This document shows positions 16,683 to 25,583 of a stretch of DNA of 64,000 nucleotides, one piece after another. The stretch is from assembly GCF_031127875.1 (NCBI RefSeq), contig NZ_JARXIA010000019.1, positions 1 through 64,000 on the forward strand, written 5' to 3'. A program made the position numbers and the translations under genes. The number at the start of each line of letters is the position of its first letter. The stretch's first letter is position 1. The DNA is from Pelagicoccus sp. SDUM812005 (GTDB lineage: Bacteria; Verrucomicrobiota; Verrucomicrobiia; Opitutales; Opitutaceae). Below the pieces are notes generated by a model. It did not search any database, was not told the DNA's origin, and saw only the letters and a list, made by a program, of their open reading frames with translations.

Positions 16683-18080
16683 CTACTTCTTGCCGTTCAG
16701 GCCGTTAACGAAGGCGACGGAAGCTTGCTCCATCTCTCCGAGCTTACCCTTGGCGATGCGAGTGAGCAGCGCTTGGCAGAGGAGACATGGGATCGCGACG
16801 ATAAGACCGTACTCGGTAGTGATAAGAGCGACGGAGATACCGGTGGAGAGGGTAGCGGGGTCGCCTGTACCGAAGACGGTGATCGCCTTGAAGGTATCGA
16901 TCATACCGGTAACGGTACCGAGAAGACCGAGGAGCGGAGACGCTGCTGCCGTGAGGGCGATGAAAGCGATGAAGCGCTCGAGCTTAGGCTGGGCAGCGAG
17001 GAGTCGCTCGTAGAGGACTTCTTCGAGCAGTTCCTTGTCTTGGTCGGCGTGTTCTACGCCGGCGACGAGGAGGTCACCGAAGGGACCGTCGACCGAGTTG
17101 GCCGCTTCGAGAGCTTGCTGCTTGTTGCCGGAGTTGAGGCTGTCGAGGATGCGCTGGAGCGTACCTGCCTTCGGGCTCTTGACGGACTTGATTTCGAAGA
17201 GCTTGAGAACGGAGAGGAGGATCGCTACGAAGAACATTCCGAGTAGTGGGATCATCACTACGCCACCCTTTTTGATGTGCTCGATGAGAGTTTCGTCTAC
17301 GAGAGCGAGCTTGAGGGCGTCGCCTTCGGTCGGGTCGACTGGCAACATGCCGGACTTGTTGGCGGTGAGGTTCGCGATGGTGGCCAATACTTCCTTCGGT
17401 ACGCCGCGGTTTACGACGAGCGGGTAGCCGATGTTGGTGTGGTCGCCTTCTGCGAAACCGACGTTTTCGCCACCGTCGCCGAAGTAGGCGAAGGGACCAG
17501 CGAGTACGAAGGTACCGGTTACCTGGAGGCCGTTCTTTCCGAGGGCGTCGCCCTGGATGGTGGTACCGCCCATGATGTTGCGGATGCGCTGCAGGGAGGC
17601 CTTAACGACCTTGAGCTGCGCGGTGAACTTTTCGGAGTCGGTCGCGTTTTCTCTTTCGGCGAGGTGTTCCGCTTCGTCGGCGATTTCCTTGTAGTCCTGG
17701 AGTTCCGCCGCGTGGATGCGGGTGGAGAACTGCTTGACGTAGGCCGCCATGGTGTTGCGGAGGTAAACGTTTTGGTCGCTGTGTAGCTTCACCTTGCGGC
17801 GAAGGTCACTGAGGCTGAGGTCGCGGTTGTCGCGAACGGACTTCTTCTCGTCGCGCTCCTTGCGGGACTCGAGCACTTCGCTCTCGAGGCGAGTCAACTC
17901 GTTGGAGAGCGGAATCTTCTCGTTGGCGATGGATTCGCGGAGGGCGGAGAGTTCAGCCTCGGCTGCTACGAGGTCGGCTTTCGCTTCGGCGGTGACCTGC
18001 GCGAATGTCTTTTGTGCGTTCGCGGTGCCGGCTGCGATGAGGGCAGCGACTGCGATTGTGGTGAATTTCAAAGTCTTCAT
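16683..18080 (-). CDS. long ExbB/TolQ-type proton channel with periplasmic coiled-coil extension (TtpC-like)
   Basis: A 465-residue protein. A signal peptide (about 1-22) is followed by a coiled coil at about 25-125 and a further periplasmic section to about 265. The C-terminal MotA/TolQ/ExbB domain then has three membrane helices, including GGVVMIPLLGMFFVAILLSV and ASPLLGLLGTVTGMIDTF, and the conserved block STGISVALITTEYGLIVAIP. This long form matches TtpC of Vibrio TonB2 systems and related marine clusters. AAGGA stands about 10 bases before the ATG. It forms the motor with the two ExbD proteins. The extension may reach across the periplasm. Confidence 0.92.
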   Translation of the reverse strand: MKTLKFTTIAVAALIAAGTANAQKTFAQVTAEAKADLVAAEAELSALRESIANEKIPLSNELTRLESEVLESRKERDEKKSVRDNRDLSLSDLRRKVKLHSDQNVYLRNTMAAYVKQFSTRIHAAELQDYKEIADEAEHLAERENATDSEKFTAQLKVVKASLQRIRNIMGGTTIQGDALGKNGLQVTGTFVLAGPFAYFGDGGENVGFAEGDHTNIGYPLVVNRGVPKEVLATIANLTANKSGMLPVDPTEGDALKLALVDETLIEHIKKGGVVMIPLLGMFFVAILLSVLKLFEIKSVKSPKAGTLQRILDSLNSGNKQQALEAANSVDGPFGDLLVAGVEHADQDKELLEEVLYERLLAAQPKLERFIAFIALTAAASPLLGLLGTVTGMIDTFKAITVFGTGDPATLSTGISVALITTEYGLIVAIPCLLCQALLTRIAKGKLGEMEQASVAFVNGLNGKK

Positions 18081-18118
18081 CTAAAATTGATCCTTTTGAA
18101 GTGGTTTCAAGTACGGGC

Positions 18119-18895
18119 TTATTCGACGTCCGTGATGGTGATCGGGAGGTCGACGAAGCGTACTGTCGCTTCGCGCTTCTGCATAGCGACTGCGTCGGCG
18201 ATGTCGGCTGCGAGGGTGTTGTCTTCGAAGCGCTTCCATTCTCCCTTGGCAGGAACCATGTAGCCGGCTTCGCTCTTGGTGCCGTCGACGTAGTAGGCTA
18301 CGGCGAGTCCGACGTAGAGGGTGTCGACGCGAACGCGCTCGCCCTTGATCTCGCGAATTTCGTTCACGACGGTGAGCTGGCTGTTGAACTTCTCCACTTC
18401 CGTGAGGATGGCGATGACGTTCATCACGCGAGCGGAGAGGGTGCTGGCTTCCATTTCGCGCTTCGTCTTCGGGATGCGCTGGGTGAGGATGGCCACCTTG
18501 TCCTGAAGCGTCGCGGGGAGGTACTTGACGATGTCCAAGGTTTCCGCTTCGAGGTCTACGATCGTGTTCTTCACGATGGCGGACGCTTGCTTGAGTTCGT
18601 TCTCCTCGGCTACGAGTTCTTCGCGAACCTTGTCGGCGGAGCTGGCTTCCGCTTCGTATTCGATGATCGCTTCTTCGATCTTCTCGATCTCGTCTTTGAG
18701 GAGATTGATGGATTCGTTGAGTGATTGCTTCTCAACGACCCACTTATTCTTCTCTTCGGAAACGAGCTTCTTGAGTTCTACCCATAGCTTGAGGGTCGAG
18801 CGCGTTTCTTTGAGTTCTGGGGCGGCGTTGAGCGCTGCTGGGCCTACAAGCATCATGCTTGCGGCGATTAACATTACTACTTTGTTCTTAGTCAT
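18119..18895 (-). CDS. DUF3450-like periplasmic coiled-coil protein
   Basis: A 258-residue secreted protein: signal peptide (about 1-24, cleaved after LNA), a coiled coil of about 110 residues, and a C-terminal globular part with GERVRVDTLYVGLAVAYYVD and GEWKRFEDNTLAADIADAVA. This layout and its place as the first gene before a long exbB match the DUF3450 family (periplasmic component of TonB2-type clusters). It is the promoter-proximal gene of the five-gene minus-strand operon. The biochemical role of DUF3450 is not established. Confidence 0.82.
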   Translation of the reverse strand: MTKNKVVMLIAASMMLVGPAALNAAPELKETRSTLKLWVELKKLVSEEKNKWVVEKQSLNESINLLKDEIEKIEEAIIEYEAEASSADKVREELVAEENELKQASAIVKNTIVDLEAETLDIVKYLPATLQDKVAILTQRIPKTKREMEASTLSARVMNVIAILTEVEKFNSQLTVVNEIREIKGERVRVDTLYVGLAVAYYVDGTKSEAGYMVPAKGEWKRFEDNTLAADIADAVAMQKREATVRFVDLPITITDVE

Positions 18896-19524
18896 AGTAC
18901 GGTCTACGTTTAGTCGTAAGGATTTTCTATAGCTATTCTTAGTCTTGAAACTTTAGATTGTGGGTTGAGTCCGAGCGCAGCTGCTTCACTAGGGAAGAGA
19001 GCTCCAAAGGGACTGGGGAAAGGGAAGGGGCGTACGAATGGGTAGCAGGCAACACGGTTGAACTCTAGAGGGCTGGGTTGAGACTGGCTCCAGCGAAGTT
19101 TGATTCCGCGGGAATCCGAACTAGTTTTTCAGGGGTGTTTTTTTCTAGGATCAAACGAATTGTGGGTTTCTAAGGGGGATTTGGGTCGTACGAAAGTTGA
19201 AGAAAAAGGCGATGCCTCGGGGTTTCTGCAAGTCTTTAGCGCACCGTTAATTCCTTCACTTGTAGGAATTGTATGTCTTTGTCAACTGTCTGGCGGAAAA
19301 GATCCGAGATTCGACGTATTTGTCGCCAAGCTTTCACCTAGGGTAAGCCGTTTGTTCCTTATGTTCAGGGGCGTGGCTGGGGCGAGCGGGGAGCGGGGAG
19401 CGAACTGTATTCAAAAATTGGGTTTGGCCCGCCGCGTCGCCGCTGCGGCGATGGCGTTCTTTGGGGGGGAGTGGAGGAGCTTGATCTTATTGGGGACCAA
19501 GCTCTTCGGTCCGAGGCGCCAGCG
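18896..19524. other. non-coding spacer between the Exb operon and the RidA-like gene
   Basis: About 630 bases with no convincing gene. It must hold the promoter of the Exb operon near 18900-19000. An AT-richer block there includes TAGCTATAGAAAAT on the minus strand, a possible -10 region, but no clear -35. Near the other end, GAGCTTG (19477-19483) faces CAAGCTC (19498-19504), and GGACC faces GGTCC at 19494-19512. These competing hairpins lie just after the RidA-like stop and could form its terminator, though no T-run follows. Confidence 0.5.
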
Positions 19525-19986
19525 CTACGCGATCTCTACGAGCACCCGCGTTTCCACGGCGGAATTGAGGGGAAGCCCATTGGAGGAGAGGGCAACCCGG
19601 GTATGGCGGCCGGCTTCACCGAAAAGCTCCACGCTAAGGTCGGAGGCGCCGTTGATGACCTTGGGCGCGTCCGTGAAGCCGTCTACCCCGTTGACGAATC
19701 CGTCGATGTGGAGGATGCGGCCGAAGGTGGCGAAGTCGTTGGTGGCGACGCGAGCGTGGGCGAGGGCGTTGAGGAAGCACCAGCGGGCGGCTTCGTAGCC
19801 GTCCTCGATGGTGAGGTCTCCGCCGATGCGGCCGGTGATGATGGCTCCGTCCTTGACGGGCAGGCTGCCGGAGAGGGAGAGGAGCTTGCCGCTGATGGCG
19901 TAGGGGAGGTAGTTGCCTTTGACCTCTCCGGCTGCGGGGAGGGAGAGTCCGAGGCTGTCGAGCTTGGATAGAATGGTTTCGATCAT
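19525..19986 (-). CDS. RidA/YjgF/UK114-family protein
   Basis: A 153-residue cytosolic protein of the Rid superfamily, the members of which hydrolyse reactive enamine/imine intermediates or bind small metabolites. The family fold is visible from LYAISG-like LPYAISGKLLSLSGSLPVKDG through ALAHARVATNDFATFGRILH to the end block RHTRVALSSNGLPLNSAVE. The length is longer than archetypal RidA (about 130) and fits the YjgF-like subgroup 1. It is followed on the same strand by nothing close, and lipA lies upstream by 41 bases, so lipA and this gene may share a transcript. Confidence 0.85.
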   Translation of the reverse strand: MIETILSKLDSLGLSLPAAGEVKGNYLPYAISGKLLSLSGSLPVKDGAIITGRIGGDLTIEDGYEAARWCFLNALAHARVATNDFATFGRILHIDGFVNGVDGFTDAPKVINGASDLSVELFGEAGRHTRVALSSNGLPLNSAVETRVLVEIA

Positions 19987-20027
19987 AAAGGGTGGGTGTA
20001 GCCTTTCGGCGAGGATTGGCCTAGGCT

Positions 20028-20909
20028 TTAGCTCGCTTCGGCTCGCAGCTTGTCGACTCCGGTGAAGTGGGCCGATTGCTCGTCGGCGTGGTAGGAGGAG
20101 CGAACGAGCGGGCCGGACTCGACTTTGGTGAAGCCGATGGATTCGCCGTAGACCTTGTAGGCGTCGAATTCCTCGGGCGTTACCCAGCGCTCGACGGGCA
20201 GGTGCTTGCTGGTGGGCTGCAGGTACTGGCCAAGGGTGAGGATCTTTACGTCGATGGCCCGAAGGTCGCGCATGGTTTGCTCGACTTCCTCCTTGGTCTC
20301 GCCGAGGCCCAGCATCATGCCGGACTTGGCCACGAAGCCGCGCTTGGCTGCGTGCTCGAGCATCTTAAGGGAGCGTTCGTAGCGGGCTTGCACGCGAACG
20401 GGCTTTTGCAGGCGCTCGACGGTTTCGACGTTGTGGTTGAAAATGTCCGGTTCCGCGTCGAGCACGATGTCCAGCTGCTCGGTCTTGCCGCGGAAGTCGG
20501 GAGTGAGCACTTCGATGGCGGTGTTGGGGCAGCGGTGGCGGATGGCTCGGATGGTGGCGGCCCATACGCTGGCGCCGCCGTCCTTGAGCTCGTCGCGGGT
20601 CACGGAGGTGATGACGCAGTGCTTGAGGTTCATGGTGTGAACCGCTTCCGCGACGCGGGCTGGTTCGCCGATGTCGTACTCGGTGGGGCGACCGGTCTGG
20701 ATCGCGCAGAAATTGCAAGAGCGGGTGCAGACGTTGCCCAGGATCATCACCGTGGCGGTCCCTCGCGACCAGCATTCTCCCATGTTCGGGCATTGGGCGC
20801 TTTGGCAAACGGTGTGGAGACCCTTGTCGTCGACGAGTTTGCGGACAGCGCTGTATTGCTTGCCGCTAGGCAGTTTGGCTCTGAGCCAGTCTGGCTTACG
20901 CGTAGTCAT
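20028..20909 (-). CDS. lipA: lipoyl synthase
   Basis: A radical-SAM enzyme that inserts two sulfur atoms into octanoyl groups on lipoyl domains. The auxiliary cluster cysteines are C35, C40 and C46 (CQSAQCPNMGEC). The radical-SAM cluster motif is C61-x3-C65-x2-C68 (CTRSCNFC). The C-terminal serine block is GPLVRSSYHADEQ. Start is the ATG at 20909 (MTTRKPDWLRAKLPSG), giving 293 residues. An upstream extension to 20972 would add residues foreign to the family. lipB is not in the window. It runs divergently from lysS. Confidence 0.96.
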   Translation of the reverse strand: MTTRKPDWLRAKLPSGKQYSAVRKLVDDKGLHTVCQSAQCPNMGECWSRGTATVMILGNVCTRSCNFCAIQTGRPTEYDIGEPARVAEAVHTMNLKHCVITSVTRDELKDGGASVWAATIRAIRHRCPNTAIEVLTPDFRGKTEQLDIVLDAEPDIFNHNVETVERLQKPVRVQARYERSLKMLEHAAKRGFVAKSGMMLGLGETKEEVEQTMRDLRAIDVKILTLGQYLQPTSKHLPVERWVTPEEFDAYKVYGESIGFTKVESGPLVRSSYHADEQSAHFTGVDKLRAEAS

Positions 20910-21051
20910 AAGAAAGCACGAGATTAGCCGGACTGAGGAAAACTCAACCCTCAAATGCCGGAGGGCCGACAATAGGGCCGCTTATTTTGGCCGATCCGAG
21001 AAAGGCTTTGATCTTTTGGCGGCGAGTTGCCTAATCCTCTCCTTTACGATT

Positions 21052-22518
21052 ATGAGTTCAAACCTGTCTGACATCTCCCACGACCAATTGGCAGTGCGCC
21101 GCCAAAAGCTTGCGGACCTGCGTGAAAAAGGCGTGGACCCTTTCCGCACCGACTTTCAGCCGACTCACTTCTCGTCGGAAGCGGTAGCTGCTTTCGTTGA
21201 CGGCGCGGAGCCGGAAGAGCAGCCAGCCGTGAGCGTCGCTGGCCGCCTGGTCGTGATTCGCAAGATGGGCAAGGCCCAGTTCGTGAAGATCCAGGACCAG
21301 GCCGGGATCATCCAGATCTACGTTCGCCTCGACGGCATCGGCGCCGAAGAGTACGCGGATTTCAAGAAGCTCGACTTGGGCGACATCATCGGGGTCGAAG
21401 GCCAGCTTTTCCAGACCAAGACCGGAGAAATCAGCATTCGCGCCACCAAGTACGCGCTCGTTTCCAAGTCGCTTCGTCCGCTTCCGGAGAAGTTCCACGG
21501 CCTAACCGATACGGAGCAGAAGTACCGCCAGCGTCACCTGGACCTGATCATGAACAAGGATTCCCGCGAGCGCTTCTTCAACAGGAGCCGAATCGTGAGC
21601 GGAATCCGTCGCTACCTCGAGGAGCGTTCCTTCCTGGAAGTGGAGACGCCGGTTTTCCAGACCATTGCCGGCGGCGCCGCGGCGAAGCCCTTCGTGACGC
21701 ACCACAACAGCTTGGATCGCGACTTCTTCATGCGAATCTCCCTGGAGCTCTACCTCAAGCGCTTGCTGGTTGGCGGCTTCGATCGCGTTTTCGAAATCGG
21801 CCGCAATTTCCGCAACGAGGGAATTTCTCGCCGTCACAATCCCGAGTTCACCATGCTCGAGGTCTACCAGGCGTACTCCGACTACCGCGGCATGATGGAG
21901 CTCATCCAAGGCCTGATCCGCCACCTCGTGACCGACGTGCTCGGCGGCAAGGAGATAAAGATGCCCAATGGCGAGGTAATCGACTTCATGGGCGAGTGGC
22001 GCGAAGCCAAGTACAAGGACCTCGTTTGCGAAAAGGTGGGCGATCCGGACTGGTTCTCCAAGAGCAAGGAAGAGAAGCTGGCCAAGACCAAGGAGCTCGG
22101 CCTCGACTGCCAGCCGGACTGGGAGGACTACGAAGTTTCCAACGAAGTCTTCGGCAAGCTCATCGAGCCGTACCTCATCCAGCCGACTTTCGTGACGCAC
22201 CTTCCCAAGGAGCTCTGCCCCTTGGCCAAGATCACTAAGGACGACGATTCGACCATCGACGTTTTCGAGCTTTGCATCGGCGGCATGGAGATCGCTCCTG
22301 CGTATTCCGAGCAGAACGATCCGGACGTGCAGCGCGAGATGTTCGAGAAGCAAGCTGGAGAGGAAACGCAGGACATGGACGAAGACTTCCTCGAAACGCT
22401 CGAGTACGGCATGCCTCCCGCGGGCGGTCTCGGCATGGGAATCGACCGTATCGTGATTCTCCTGACGGAAGCGGAGAACATTCGCGACGTGATTCTCTAT
22501 CCCCAGCTTCGCTCGTAA
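21052..22518 (+). CDS. lysS: lysyl-tRNA synthetase, class II
   Basis: Charges tRNA-Lys. The 488-residue protein has an N-terminal OB-fold anticodon-binding domain (VSVAGRLVVIRKMGKAQFVK) and a class II catalytic domain. Motif 1 lies around RRYLEERSFLEVETPVFQ, motif 2 is FEIGRNFRNEGISRRHNPEF, and motif 3 is GGLGMGIDRIVILLT. Start is the ATG at 21052. An in-frame opening further upstream overlaps lipA on the other strand and has no family match. Confidence 0.97.
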   Translation: MSSNLSDISHDQLAVRRQKLADLREKGVDPFRTDFQPTHFSSEAVAAFVDGAEPEEQPAVSVAGRLVVIRKMGKAQFVKIQDQAGIIQIYVRLDGIGAEEYADFKKLDLGDIIGVEGQLFQTKTGEISIRATKYALVSKSLRPLPEKFHGLTDTEQKYRQRHLDLIMNKDSRERFFNRSRIVSGIRRYLEERSFLEVETPVFQTIAGGAAAKPFVTHHNSLDRDFFMRISLELYLKRLLVGGFDRVFEIGRNFRNEGISRRHNPEFTMLEVYQAYSDYRGMMELIQGLIRHLVTDVLGGKEIKMPNGEVIDFMGEWREAKYKDLVCEKVGDPDWFSKSKEEKLAKTKELGLDCQPDWEDYEVSNEVFGKLIEPYLIQPTFVTHLPKELCPLAKITKDDDSTIDVFELCIGGMEIAPAYSEQNDPDVQREMFEKQAGEETQDMDEDFLETLEYGMPPAGGLGMGIDRIVILLTEAENIRDVILYPQLRS

Positions 22519-22551
22519 CAGCTCTGCGGATACGAAATTCCATTTTCCATT

Positions 22552-22588
22552 AGGGACGCTCTTTTTAAAAGGGGCGTCCCTTTCTTTT
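22552..22588 (+). terminator. intrinsic terminator of lysS
   Basis: AGGGACGC (22552-22559) and GCGTCCCT (22574-22581) form a perfect 8-bp stem with a 14-base loop that itself contains CTTTTTAAAAG, which can extend the stem. A T-rich tail (TTCTTTT) follows. Confidence 0.8.
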
Positions 22589-22708
22589 GCGCGCCTCGTT
22601 CTCGTTTTTCGTTCATCCCGTGCGCCGGACTGGGGATGCGGAGGGCGGAAGGCTTCTTTATTATAAGTAGCTTGCCTCGCGTCGCCGCTTACTAATTCTT
22701 GCAGGCCG

Positions 22709-23938
22709 ATGCCTTGGTACCTGTATATCGCGATCCGACACACCTTTCCCAAAGGGAAGCGTTTGCCCTTTTTTACGATCATGTCGGTCACGGGTGTCGT
22801 GCTGGGAACGATGGCTTTGGTTGTAGTCCTCAGCGTCTTCAACGGCTTTGGCCATGCCATCCGCGAGGTCGTCGCGGACACGACAGGGGACCTGAAGGTC
22901 ATGAACGGCCGGATTTTCGAGGACTACGAGGAGAAGGTCGATCTGCTGGAAGCCTCGCCGCTCGTAGCGGCTGCCGCCCCTTCCGCTTTCGGCATGGTCA
23001 TGTTGCAAACGGACAATCGCCCCATCGTGCCGCAGGTGCAGGGCATCGACGTGGACAAGGAACGTCAGATCGTTCCTTTGGACGATTACATCCGCTATGG
23101 CGATTTGGACGAGTTGGACGACGACTCCTTGCTGATCAGCTCTGGCATTGCGAATACCCTGCGGCTGCGGGTGGGGGACGAGGTCGAGCTCTACACGCCG
23201 CTGATGATCCAGCGACTCAACCAGAACGAGGTCCTGCTGCCGCGTTTGATGCGGGTCGCGGCGGTTTTCGAAACGGGATTTACGAAGGTCGACGAAAATA
23301 CGATCATCACGACGCTCCGCAGCATGCAGGACCTGTACGGACTTGGCGAAGGGGTGCATGCCCTCAAGGTCAAGCTGGTGGAGGGCGTGGATGCGGAGAA
23401 AGCGGCCCGCGAGCTGCAGGAATTGTTCGAGCCTCCCTTTCGTGTTTCGACTTGGCTGGAGAGCAACGCCGACTACCTCGCCATCATCGAGTTCGAGAAG
23501 CGCATGATGTTTTTCATCTTGTTGATCATAGTGCTGGTGGCGTCTTTTTCCATCGCGACTTCGCTGTTCACGTCGGTGGTCAAGAAGACGCGGGAGATCG
23601 GCTTGTTCAGTTCCATGGGGGCGACCAGCCGGCAGATTATCGCCTGCTTTTGCCTGCAAGGATTTTCGGTTGGAGTAGTGGGCACCGGAATCGGGTTCGC
23701 TCTCAGCTTCGCTTTGCTGAGCGCTCGCGAGACCATCATCGATGCGATTTTCAGAGTAATTGGCGGAAGGGAACAGACCATGCAGTTCTATTTTTTCTCG
23801 GAGCTTCCCGTGCACTACAATGCGAGCGACTTGATCGTGATCGCGGTGTTGACGATTTCCATCGCTACCCTCGCGGGGCTCGTGCCTTCCATCAAGGCTG
23901 GCTTGCTCAAACCAGTGGAGGCCTTGCGCAGTGAGTGA
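22709..23938 (+). CDS. lolC: LolC/LolE-family lipoprotein-releasing permease
   Basis: Inner-membrane permease of the Lol system, which releases outer-membrane lipoproteins from the inner membrane. The 409-residue protein has the LolC/E layout: first helix with FTIMSVTGVVLGTMALVVVL, a periplasmic domain of about 230 residues, then three helices from MMFFILLIIVLVASFSIAT onwards. The coupling-helix block TREIGLFSSMGATSRQI contacts the ATPase. A single permease gene suggests a LolF-like homodimer, unless a second copy lies elsewhere. It overlaps the ATPase gene by 8 bases. Confidence 0.93.
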   Translation: MPWYLYIAIRHTFPKGKRLPFFTIMSVTGVVLGTMALVVVLSVFNGFGHAIREVVADTTGDLKVMNGRIFEDYEEKVDLLEASPLVAAAAPSAFGMVMLQTDNRPIVPQVQGIDVDKERQIVPLDDYIRYGDLDELDDDSLLISSGIANTLRLRVGDEVELYTPLMIQRLNQNEVLLPRLMRVAAVFETGFTKVDENTIITTLRSMQDLYGLGEGVHALKVKLVEGVDAEKAARELQELFEPPFRVSTWLESNADYLAIIEFEKRMMFFILLIIVLVASFSIATSLFTSVVKKTREIGLFSSMGATSRQIIACFCLQGFSVGVVGTGIGFALSFALLSARETIIDAIFRVIGGREQTMQFYFFSELPVHYNASDLIVIAVLTISIATLAGLVPSIKAGLLKPVEALRSE

Positions 23939-24608
23939 GCTAGCGATTTCTGCCAGCGGCGTAGCGAAGTCGTATACCACGGGCGAATCGACTCTCGAGG
24001 TCTTGAGGTCGGTAGAGCTGAGCGTGAACAAGGGCGAGTTCGTCAGTATCCAAGGCGAGTCGGGCTGCGGCAAGACGACGCTGCTCAACGTGCTTGCGGG
24101 GATCGAGTCGCCAGACTCTGGATACGTGCAATGGGGGACGGAGCGAATCGAGAAGCTGGGACGCAACGCCCTCGCCGTGAAGCGCGGCGGCTTTTTGGGT
24201 ATCGTTTTTCAATCCTACTACCTGGTTCCGGAAATAGACTCTTTGCAAAACGTGCTTATGAGCCGACGCATCGTCGATGGCAGGGTAGGCAAGGAACAGG
24301 TCGACGAAGCGAGGGCCATGCTGGCGAAGGTTGGGCTGGGCGATCGCTGTCACCAAATGCCGAATACGCTTTCAGGCGGCGAGCGCCAGCGAGTTGCCAT
24401 CGCCCGCGCCTTGCTCACCAATCCAGCGGTGATCCTAGCCGACGAGCCGACGGGCAATCTCGACGAAGCCACGGGCAATCGGGTAATGGACCAGCTGCGT
24501 GAGCTTTGCCGAGAGTTCGGAACCTCTCTCGTTCTCGTTACGCACAACGCGGAGCATGCGGCTTTGGCCGACCGTCAACTCACCCTGTCGCAAGGACGCA
24601 TCCACTAG
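23931..24608 (+). CDS. lolD: lipoprotein-releasing ABC transporter ATPase
   Basis: The ATPase partner of the preceding permease, from the MacB/LolD branch. Walker A is GESGCGKTT (residues 42-50), the Q loop is FQSYYLVPEIDSLQNV, the signature is TLSGGERQRVAIARAL, Walker B is VILADEPTGNLD, and the switch His is in LVTHN. The GTG at 23931 overlaps the permease stop, which indicates coupled translation. Confidence 0.94.
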   Translation: MSELAISASGVAKSYTTGESTLEVLRSVELSVNKGEFVSIQGESGCGKTTLLNVLAGIESPDSGYVQWGTERIEKLGRNALAVKRGGFLGIVFQSYYLVPEIDSLQNVLMSRRIVDGRVGKEQVDEARAMLAKVGLGDRCHQMPNTLSGGERQRVAIARALLTNPAVILADEPTGNLDEATGNRVMDQLRELCREFGTSLVLVTHNAEHAALADRQLTLSQGRIH

Positions 24609-24633
24609 CATTTCCCTTCAAACCTCTATCACC

Positions 24634-25566
24634 ATGAGCGAATCGAAACTTAAATGTGGCGTAGCCGGAGTAGGCTACCTAGGCCAGCATCACGCGCGAA
24701 TCTACAACGAGCTCGAAAACGTCGAGCTTGCCGGGATATTCGAGACCAACCCGGAGCGGGCGGCGGAGATTTCGGAGAAGTTCGGTTGTCCGGTTTTCGC
24801 TTCGATCAAGGAACTGGGCGAGGTTTGCGATGCGGTCAGCATCGTGGTCCCCACCGATAAGCACCACGAGGTGGCCTTGCCGCTGCTGGAATGCGGCTGC
24901 CACTTGCTTATCGAGAAGCCGATTTGCCAAAGCCTGGAAGAGGCGGCGGACATTCTGGAAAAGGCCAAGGCTGCGAACCTGTTGGTGCAGGTCGGGCATA
25001 TCGAGCATTTCAATCCGGTGATGAGTTTTTTGGAGGAAGCGGTTTCGGCTCCGAAGTTTATCACGGCGGATCGCTTGGCGCCTTTCCAGCCGCGCGGCAC
25101 GGAGGTTGGCGTGACCTTGGACTTGATGATCCACGACATCGGCATCGTGCTGCAGCTGGTGAAGTCGCCGGTCAAGCTGGTGCAGAGCGTGGGGGTGAGC
25201 GCCTTGTCGCCGACGGAGGATATTGCCAACGCTCGCATCGAGTTCGAAAACGGTTGTGTTGCGAATCTGAATACAAGTCGCGTGAGCAGCAAGAAGCTGC
25301 GCGAGATTCGCGTTTTTCAGCCGAGCGGTTACTTGTCGCTCGATTTCATGAATCAAGCGGGGCATGTCGTGAAGATCGACGGCGGCGAGATGAAGACCTC
25401 GGAGGTGCCGATCGAAAAGGGCGAGCCGCTTAAGCTGGAGCTGGCTAGTTTCGTGGAGAGCGTGAACGAGCGCAAGCAACCCAAGGTAGGCGGCGAATTG
25501 GGCAAGACGGCTCTCGAACTGGCAATTACGATCACCAAGCAGATCCGCGAGCGCGCGGCGATGTAA
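24634..25566 (+). CDS. Gfo/Idh/MocA-family oxidoreductase, possible UDP-GlcNAc 3-dehydrogenase
   Basis: A 310-residue NAD(P)-dependent sugar oxidoreductase. The Rossmann motif is GVAGVGYLGQHHARIY, the catalytic lysine lies in LLIEKPICQS, and DLMIHDIGIVLQLV carries the Asp and His typical of the C-terminal domain. It sits 25 bases after lolD and 17 before lpxB. In Acidithiobacillus ferrooxidans a Gfo-type gene, gnnA, lies beside lpxA/lpxB and makes the 3-keto sugar for an amide-linked lipid A. The same job here is an inference. The partner aminotransferase gnnB is not adjacent. Confidence 0.9.
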   Translation: MSESKLKCGVAGVGYLGQHHARIYNELENVELAGIFETNPERAAEISEKFGCPVFASIKELGEVCDAVSIVVPTDKHHEVALPLLECGCHLLIEKPICQSLEEAADILEKAKAANLLVQVGHIEHFNPVMSFLEEAVSAPKFITADRLAPFQPRGTEVGVTLDLMIHDIGIVLQLVKSPVKLVQSVGVSALSPTEDIANARIEFENGCVANLNTSRVSSKKLREIRVFQPSGYLSLDFMNQAGHVVKIDGGEMKTSEVPIEKGEPLKLELASFVESVNERKQPKVGGELGKTALELAITITKQIRERAAM

Positions 25567-25583
25567 GGGCTGCGCTTTTCCCA

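Noticed and set aside
19100-19798. 232-residue plus-strand open frame in the spacer and over the RidA-like gene
   Set aside because: Its second half is antisense to the RidA-like gene and its first half has no ribosome site or recognisable feature.
22699-23934. 411-residue open frame in another frame of the lolC region
   Set aside because: The overlapping frame from 22709 encodes a clear LolC/E permease with membrane helices; the other frame is Arg/Gly/His-rich and has none.
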